Assembly: GCA_020025035.1 (NCBI GenBank)
Contig: JAHHSU010000019.1
Span: forward strand, 1-19,912
DNA: 19,912 nt
DNA from: Thomasclavelia sp.
GTDB lineage: Bacteria > Bacillota_I > Bacilli_A > Erysipelotrichales > Coprobacillaceae
Direction: 5' to 3'
Shown here piece by piece: positions 16,430 through 19,912 of the stretch. The notes under the pieces are model-generated. The model made no database searches. It saw only the letters and a list, made by a program, of their open reading frames with translations, and was not told the DNA's origin. Both the position numbers and the translations under genes were made by a program. Positions within the stretch are counted from its first letter, which is position 1; each line of letters starts with the position of its first letter.

Positions 16430-17020
16430 ATGAATAAATCACTAGAAATTGAATATAAATTATTAATTACAAAAAAACAATATGAAAAAATAATTAACAA
16501 TTATCCAAATCATTCTAGCTATGTACAAATTAATTACTATTTTGATACGTTCAATGAATTATTAAGAAAAAAAAGATATATGCTTCGAATAAGAAAAAAA
16601 AATCATACATATGAGTTTACATTAAAAAAAAGAGGAGAATCAATAATAGGAGTAGATGAGTACAATGAAATTGTAGATGATAAATTTTTTCAAAACCTAA
16701 AAAATCATTGTAGTGTAGATAGCCAGATTTTAAAAATGTTAAATCGTGAAGGAATATGTATAAAAGATTTATACTTACAACATCAACTAAAAACTACTAG
16801 ACTAGACATACCTTATGATAACGGAATAATTTCTATTGATAAAAATGAATATCTAGATACAGTAGATTATGAAATAGAATATGAGGTTAGCACAAGTAAA
16901 GGTGCAATCATAAAATTCAATAAATTTCTTGCACCATATCATTTAACATATATTTCAAATTGTGCTGGAAAAAGACACCGACTATATGAACTAGTCAACC
17001 TACAAAGTAATAATCAATAA
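16430..17020 (+). CDS. CYTH-domain protein (YjbK-like triphosphate-tunnel family)
   Basis: A 196-aa cytoplasmic protein of the CYTH/triphosphate-tunnel metalloenzyme family, whose members hydrolyse tripolyphosphate or thiamine triphosphate or make cAMP. The signature ExExK is Glu6-Glu8-Lys10. Charged strand residues for the tunnel follow: YYFDT, LLRKKRYMLRIRKK, YEFTLKKR, IISIDKNEYLD and DYEIEYEV. Length matches B. subtilis YjbK, which lies near nadF (nadK) and a pseudouridine synthase gene in that genome. Polyphosphate-type hydrolysis is more likely than cyclase activity, but no substrate can be read from sequence. The start has AAAGGAGAT upstream. Confidence 0.88.
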   Translation: MNKSLEIEYKLLITKKQYEKIINNYPNHSSYVQINYYFDTFNELLRKKRYMLRIRKKNHTYEFTLKKRGESIIGVDEYNEIVDDKFFQNLKNHCSVDSQILKMLNREGICIKDLYLQHQLKTTRLDIPYDNGIISIDKNEYLDTVDYEIEYEVSTSKGAIIKFNKFLAPYHLTYISNCAGKRHRLYELVNLQSNNQ

Positions 17021-17081
17021 ATACAATAAAAATAGACATAAATCAATATACTACTATCATAACATTTCATCATTTATTTTC

Positions 17082-17113
17082 TAAAACATAGCTAATATTA
17101 TAGTTATGTTTTA
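17082..17113. terminator. Hairpin between the convergent CYTH gene and spx
   Basis: TAAAACATAGCTA (17082-17094) and TAGTTATGTTTTA (17101-17113) pair over 13 bp with one G-T and a 6-nt loop. It lies between two convergent genes. T-tracts are short on both strands, so termination is likely but not strong. Confidence 0.5.
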
Positions 17114-17143
17114 AAAAACGATAAAATACATTAAATATGGTAT

Positions 17144-17584
17144 CTAACTAAATACCTTTGCTTTACCTAATGAACGTTTTACTGTATTTAATTTAGGACA
17201 CTCCTCCATATTACATTGTGCAATACCTCTTAATTCTCTAGGAATAAACGCTCTAATTTCTTCACTATTATAACCAACTTGAAACCTTCTTTCATCCATA
17301 ATAATTGGACGTTTTAACACCGATGGATTGCTTTGTATAAAATCAATTAATTGGCTAGTTGTAAGATCATCTATATTAAGGTTGCCTTCTTTAATAACTT
17401 TAGATCTTTTTGATATGATATCCTCTGTCCCATTTTCTGAACGTTCTAACAATTCTTTTAATTCATTTTTTCTTAAAATTGTAGACAAAATATTTTTTTC
17501 CACAAAAGGAATGTTATGTTCCTTTAGCCACAGTTTTACCTTTCTACAAGAAGCACAACTAGGTGCAGTATAAACACGTATCAT
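17144..17584 (-). CDS. spx: Transcriptional regulator Spx
   Basis: ArsC-like regulator that binds the RNA polymerase alpha C-terminal domain and redirects transcription during disulfide stress. The redox switch Cys10-Cys13 (APSCASCRK) and the conserved LKRPIIMD with Arg92 are present, and the length up to residue 118 matches Spx. The protein is 146 aa, against about 131 in Bacillus, with a C-terminal extension RGIAQCNMEECPKL... holding Cys124 and Cys129. The tail does not end as in Bacillus Spx, where it is recognised by ClpXP. AAAGGAG lies 8 nt before 17584; an ATG six codons earlier overlaps that site and is rejected. Confidence 0.92.
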   Translation of the reverse strand: MIRVYTAPSCASCRKVKLWLKEHNIPFVEKNILSTILRKNELKELLERSENGTEDIISKRSKVIKEGNLNIDDLTTSQLIDFIQSNPSVLKRPIIMDERRFQVGYNSEEIRAFIPRELRGIAQCNMEECPKLNTVKRSLGKAKVFS

Positions 17585-17634
17585 ATCATCATCTCCTTTC
17601 ATTGTTTTAATAATACAATAATTTTTTTTAGTTT

Positions 17635-17663
17635 ACTATCACTATTTAATTTAACATATACAA
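17635..17663 (-). promoter_or_regulatory. Possible promoter of spx
   Basis: On the minus strand TTGTAT (17658-17663), a 17-nt spacer and GATAGT (17635-17640) lie about 50 nt before the spx start. The rest of the 101-nt gap shows nothing clear. Confidence 0.4.
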
Positions 17664-17685
17664 ATTATAAACTAAATATTTATTT

Positions 17686-18270
17686 TTAAACCAAATGTAA
17701 TGCTTTAAAAAGAAAATCATGAATAAGATTATATCCATTTCTAATATGGCGCATAAAATATTCATAAACATATTCCATATCATCATGATCTAGTTGAAAT
17801 GTAGTTTTGTATAATGTAACTAACCTTTGATCATGGTGTAGATACATTGACTCTATAATATCAATAATAAATTGTTTTTTATTACGTTCATATCGTGTTA
17901 AGCCATATTCTTTCCATTGGCAACATTCTACTACCTTATAATCAATATAAGATAATTTATAGAGATTTTTTAAAGAGTCTAATTCATTTCTTTTATCATA
18001 AGTTAACATACTACGATATTTCAACATATTATTCTTATCTATCTCAACACAAATACTATAATGATCACTAAAAAAAACAATCACTTTTTGAGACAAATCG
18101 GTATGAAATAATACAATATCATTAATACAATGATTAAGTAGTTTATCATCAACATATATCATTTCAACATCTTTGAGTAACTCAAGATCATCATTTTTAT
18201 CCCATTCATATGGTTCTAACAATTCTTCGTCATAAAATGACCAGTTCACAATAACATTTACAATTTTCAT
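17686..18270 (-). CDS. YjbA-like protein of the DUF3603 (UPF0736) family
   Basis: A 194-aa soluble protein of unknown function. The family pattern is visible: an early VIVNW (6-10), EWDKNDDLELLKDVEMIYV (22-40), and GLTRYERNKKQFIIDIIESMY (123-143), comparable with the VNWF, HEWRKDD.ELLDQVP and GLTRKERQLKQ stretches of B. subtilis YjbA as I recall them. It is shorter than that protein (about 250 aa). An upstream ATG at 18282 has no ribosome binding site, whereas GGTGAT lies just before 18270. It lies between the ComK-like gene and spx on the same strand; YjbA also sits near spx in Bacillus. Confidence 0.7.
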   Translation of the reverse strand: MKIVNVIVNWSFYDEELLEPYEWDKNDDLELLKDVEMIYVDDKLLNHCINDIVLFHTDLSQKVIVFFSDHYSICVEIDKNNMLKYRSMLTYDKRNELDSLKNLYKLSYIDYKVVECCQWKEYGLTRYERNKKQFIIDIIESMYLHHDQRLVTLYKTTFQLDHDDMEYVYEYFMRHIRNGYNLIHDFLFKALHLV

Positions 18271-18304
18271 ATGATCACCCATATCATTTTATGATTTACT
18301 ATGC

Positions 18305-18331
18305 AATTTAGAATAAAAAATTATCTAAATT
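18305..18331. repeat. Short inverted repeat at the comK-like stop
   Basis: AATTTAGA (18305-18312) and TCTAAATT (18324-18331) are perfect inverted copies with an 11-nt loop, overlapping the stop codon of the ComK-like gene. On the minus strand the loop is T-rich but no T-run follows, so it is a poor terminator. Confidence 0.3.
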
Positions 18332-18795
18332 ATGTTATTGTTAAGCAGTTTTTTTAATTCTGTTTTATCAATTTTTTGAAATACATGAGGCGCAGACAAC
18401 TCTAAATCAAACATTTTGGTATATTCAATTCCAGTTTGAATCATTTTTCCCCACTGATAATGTGACAATTTTATTCCAGTAAGATTAAAAAAATCATCTC
18501 TTGTATTATTCAAACAATATTCTATTGAAACAAAACAACAAAAATCACTTTTTACTGAGTTAATTGGTATTAAAATATTTATCCCATCTTTAGAATAAAA
18601 TGTCATTGGTGATTTGTATTTTAAAGAGCTATTAACGCACTTTCCAGATAATAATGCAAGGTTATAATTTGAAAACAAATTTTTTAAATACTCATTCATC
18701 ACTACAGAAATCGGTTTAGGAAACAACTTGATGTCACCGTCTTTTAAAACGAAAATAGTATGCTGAGCATCTAATTTTATTAAAATATCTATCAT
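18325..18795 (-). CDS. ComK-like protein
   Basis: A 156-aa protein that follows the ComK pattern when compared with B. subtilis ComK from memory: a short strand segment (TIFVLKDGDIKLF), KPISVV (27-32) matching KPLQIV, then KYKSPMTFY (59-67) matching HKPPIMVD, then NILIPINSVKSDFCCFVSIEYC (73-94) matching QIFLFPTLSSTRPQCGWISHVHV. Spacing between these blocks agrees within two residues. ComK activates DNA-uptake genes in Bacillus. This protein is about 35 residues shorter, and the Gly-Arg-Lys core is Ser-Gly-Lys, so DNA binding at K-boxes is not assured. AAGGAG lies 12 nt upstream, inside the end of ridA. It sits beside spx. Confidence 0.55.
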   Translation of the reverse strand: MIDILIKLDAQHTIFVLKDGDIKLFPKPISVVMNEYLKNLFSNYNLALLSGKCVNSSLKYKSPMTFYSKDGINILIPINSVKSDFCCFVSIEYCLNNTRDDFFNLTGIKLSHYQWGKMIQTGIEYTKMFDLELSAPHVFQKIDKTELKKLLNNNII

Positions 18796-18804
18796 ACTTC
18801 TAAT

Positions 18805-19182
18805 CTACTCCTTATAAGCAATCACTTCTATTTCAACAAGTACATCTTTTGGCAATCTCGATACCTCTACAGCACTTCGAGCAGGATAATAATCTTTAAA
18901 GTACTGTGAGTATACTTCATTCATTTTTGAAAAGTCATCCATATTTGATAAAAAAACTGTACATTTTACAACATTATGAAAACCTAATTCTTGGTCTGAA
19001 AGTAGTGTACTAATGTTTTCAAATACTTGTTTAGTTTGAACAGAAATATCTCCTTGAATAACTTTACCATTTTTTGGATTTAATGGAATTTGTCCTGAAT
19101 AGAAATAAAAATTGTTAACAATAATACCTTGACTGTACGGACCTATTGCTTGTGGAGCATTTTTTGTATCAATAATTTTCAA
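18805..19182 (-). CDS. ridA: 2-iminobutanoate/2-iminopropanoate deaminase RidA
   Basis: Hydrolyses reactive enamine/imine intermediates released by PLP enzymes such as threonine dehydratase, preventing their damage. It is 125 aa with AIGPYSQG (12-19), YFYSGQIPLNP (26-36), and PARSAVEVSRLPKDVLVEIEVIAY with Arg102 and Glu117, which keep the same 15-residue spacing as the E. coli catalytic residues. An ATG three codons earlier directly abuts AAAGGAG, too close to be used, while TTG at 19182 has 9-nt spacing and gives the normal family N-terminus. It is the first gene of a minus-strand set with the ComK-like gene 9 nt after it. Confidence 0.92.
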   Translation of the reverse strand: MKIIDTKNAPQAIGPYSQGIIVNNFYFYSGQIPLNPKNGKVIQGDISVQTKQVFENISTLLSDQELGFHNVVKCTVFLSNMDDFSKMNEVYSQYFKDYYPARSAVEVSRLPKDVLVEIEVIAYKE

Positions 19183-19204
19183 GAATCTCATCTCCTTTAA
19201 AAAG

Positions 19205-19210
19205 ATTATA
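19205..19210 (-). promoter_or_regulatory. Extended -10 of the ridA promoter
   Basis: On the minus strand TG-T-TATAAT forms an extended -10, 23 nt before the ridA TTG start. At 17 nt upstream only a weak TTTTAT is found, which fits an extended -10 promoter. Confidence 0.5.
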
Positions 19211-19237
19211 ACATAGTCTTAATAACTATAAAATAAG

Positions 19238-19266
19238 TTGTTTAAAAATTCATTATATGTTAGAAT
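19238..19266 (+). promoter_or_regulatory. Promoter of the thioredoxin-fold-like gene
   Basis: TTGTTT (19238-19243), a 17-nt spacer and TAGAAT (19261-19266) lie just upstream. The ATG at 19267 would be inside the promoter, which supports the start at 19288. Confidence 0.55.
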
Positions 19267-19287
19267 ATGAAGGCAGGAGGTTCTGTT

Positions 19288-19764
19288 ATGAATAAAATAA
19301 AAAGTTTCGCAAAGGAATTAAGAGTATTTGGGATAGTATTAATTTGTGTTTTTGGTTTATTTGTCTACAAGAAAATTAATTTAAATGATTATATACAAAT
19401 TAGCGATAAAAAAGTGATACAAATGATAGATAAAGAAAAAAGCTTTATACTTGTCCTAGGTAATTCTACATTACCTTCATCAAATGACTCAAATGATAAA
19501 GCTAATTCTAATGATCCAGGTATACAAACCCATGATCAACATGCGTTCCATAAAGAGTATATCAAAGAACACCATCAAAAAGTATACTATCTTGATACTA
19601 AAAAAATTGATGATTTACAAAATTTTACATCAACATACCTTACAACATCAACTACTGTTCCTCAAACATTATTTATTAAGAATGGTAAAGTAATTATGAA
19701 AAAAGAAGGACCACTAAAATATGTTGAATTTAGTAAAATGGCAGATGAATGGAAAAAATCATAA
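19288..19764 (+). CDS. Membrane-anchored thioredoxin-fold-like protein lacking CxxC
   Basis: A 158-aa protein with one N-terminal membrane helix (about 12-27) and an outward domain. The domain has thioredoxin features: a strand SFILVLGNS (52-60), a strand QKVYYLDT (97-104), and TVPQTLFIKNGKVI (123-136), which resembles the cis-proline loop and following strands. Where a thioredoxin has its CxxC, this protein reads NSTLPSSND, and a Ser/Asn/Asp-rich stretch follows (59-79). The only cysteine is in the membrane helix. It therefore cannot do thiol exchange and may bind a partner. AGGAGG lies 7 nt before the ATG. It stands alone, divergent from ridA. Fold assignment is by pattern only. Confidence 0.55.
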   Translation: MNKIKSFAKELRVFGIVLICVFGLFVYKKINLNDYIQISDKKVIQMIDKEKSFILVLGNSTLPSSNDSNDKANSNDPGIQTHDQHAFHKEYIKEHHQKVYYLDTKKIDDLQNFTSTYLTTSTTVPQTLFIKNGKVIMKKEGPLKYVEFSKMADEWKKS

Positions 19765-19780
19765 AACAACTAAAAATTAA

Positions 19781-19826
19781 ATAAAACAAAAAGATGTCTA
19801 TAACTATAGATATCTTTTTGTTTTAT
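19781..19826. terminator. Long bidirectional terminator after the thioredoxin-like gene
   Basis: Arms of 22 nt (19781-19802 and 19805-19826) are complementary apart from one G-T pair, forming a tight hairpin with A-rich and T-rich flanks. It ends the plus-strand gene 17 nt after its stop, and could also act on leftward rRNA read-through. Confidence 0.85.
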
Positions 19827-19859
19827 CCATTAAACACACTTTGTATCAATTTTTTGTAT

Positions 19860-19884
19860 AAAAAAAAGGTATCCAAAAGGATAC
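19860..19884 (-). terminator. Intrinsic terminator of the rRNA operon
   Basis: On the minus strand, GTATCC and GGATAC pair around a TTTT loop and are followed by C and eight T. It lies directly after the 5S rRNA end, where rRNA operons normally stop. Confidence 0.8.
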
Positions 19885-19887
19885 TAA

Positions 19888-19912
19888 TGCCTAGCAACGT
19901 GCTATCTTTGCA
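19888..19912 (-). rRNA. 5S ribosomal RNA, 3' end only
   Basis: The last bases of the window, read on the minus strand, end in CACGTTGCTAGGCA and contain AAAGATAG. This matches the 3' end of Gram-positive 5S rRNA (typically GAGAGTAG..ACGCTGCCAAGCA). The immediately following intrinsic terminator supports it. Only about 25 of some 110-118 nt are inside the window; the rest, and presumably 23S and 16S, lie beyond the right edge. Confidence 0.7.

Noticed and set aside
17328..17573. Plus-strand 81-aa frame opposite spx
   Set aside because: It is a shadow of a confident gene.
19484..19693. Plus-strand 69-aa frame inside the thioredoxin-like gene
   Set aside because: It lies in another frame of a gene with a better start and has an Ile/Lys/Thr-rich chance composition.
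1..19912. CRISPR arrays, tRNA genes, insertion sequences or phage genes
   Set aside because: No regularly spaced repeats, tRNA cloverleaf ends or transposase/integrase motifs were found in either strand.

Overview
This window is strongly AT-rich DNA from a Gram-positive, low-GC Bacillota. Strong GGAGG-type ribosome binding sites, a cysteine-anchored OppA lipoprotein, MurT/GatD, Spx and a ComK-like protein all point that way. TGA is used as a stop (nadK) and TGG as Trp, so the code is standard. A relative of the Erysipelotrichia fits best, but this is an inference; no search was run.

Layout. (1) 14-5829, minus: a complete oppABCDF oligopeptide importer with its own promoter and a terminator. 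(2) 5830-6109: a divergent control region holding a 12-bp-arm inverted repeat. (3) 6110-9371, plus: tmcAL (wobble ac4C in elongator tRNA-Met), then murT-gatD (amidation of the peptidoglycan stem glutamate) from its own promoter. (4) 9384-12847, minus: an anaerobic pyruvate formate-lyase operon, convergent with gatD across a two-way terminator. (5) 13005-14659: a membrane-anchored PTS EIIB-like protein without the phosphorylation cysteine, divergent from a RodA/FtsW-type glycosyltransferase. (6) 14737-17020: RluA-type pseudouridine synthase and NAD kinase (minus), divergent from a CYTH protein (plus). (7) 17144-19182, minus: ridA, a ComK-like gene, a YjbA-like (DUF3603) gene and spx. (8) 19288-19764, plus: a membrane-anchored thioredoxin-fold-like protein without active-site cysteines. 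(9) 19860-19912: the terminator and last bases of a 5S rRNA on the minus strand, so an rRNA operon continues past the right edge.

The most notable content is the pyruvate formate-lyase operon. The catalytic core (682 aa) has the Cys-Cys active site but stops before the glycyl-radical domain. That domain is a separate 79-aa protein with its own ribosome binding site. Between them lies a 66-aa paralogue that shares only the N-terminal half of the radical domain, lacks the glycine, and ends in a cysteine cluster and acidic tail. An intrinsic terminator then precedes the activase gene pflA. The enzyme therefore appears to be assembled from separate polypeptides, with a third protein of unknown role.

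The order spx / CYTH / nadK / rluA-like, with yjbA-like and opp genes in the same stretch, recalls the Bacillus subtilis yjb region and suggests an old conserved neighbourhood into which cell-wall and fermentation genes have been interleaved.
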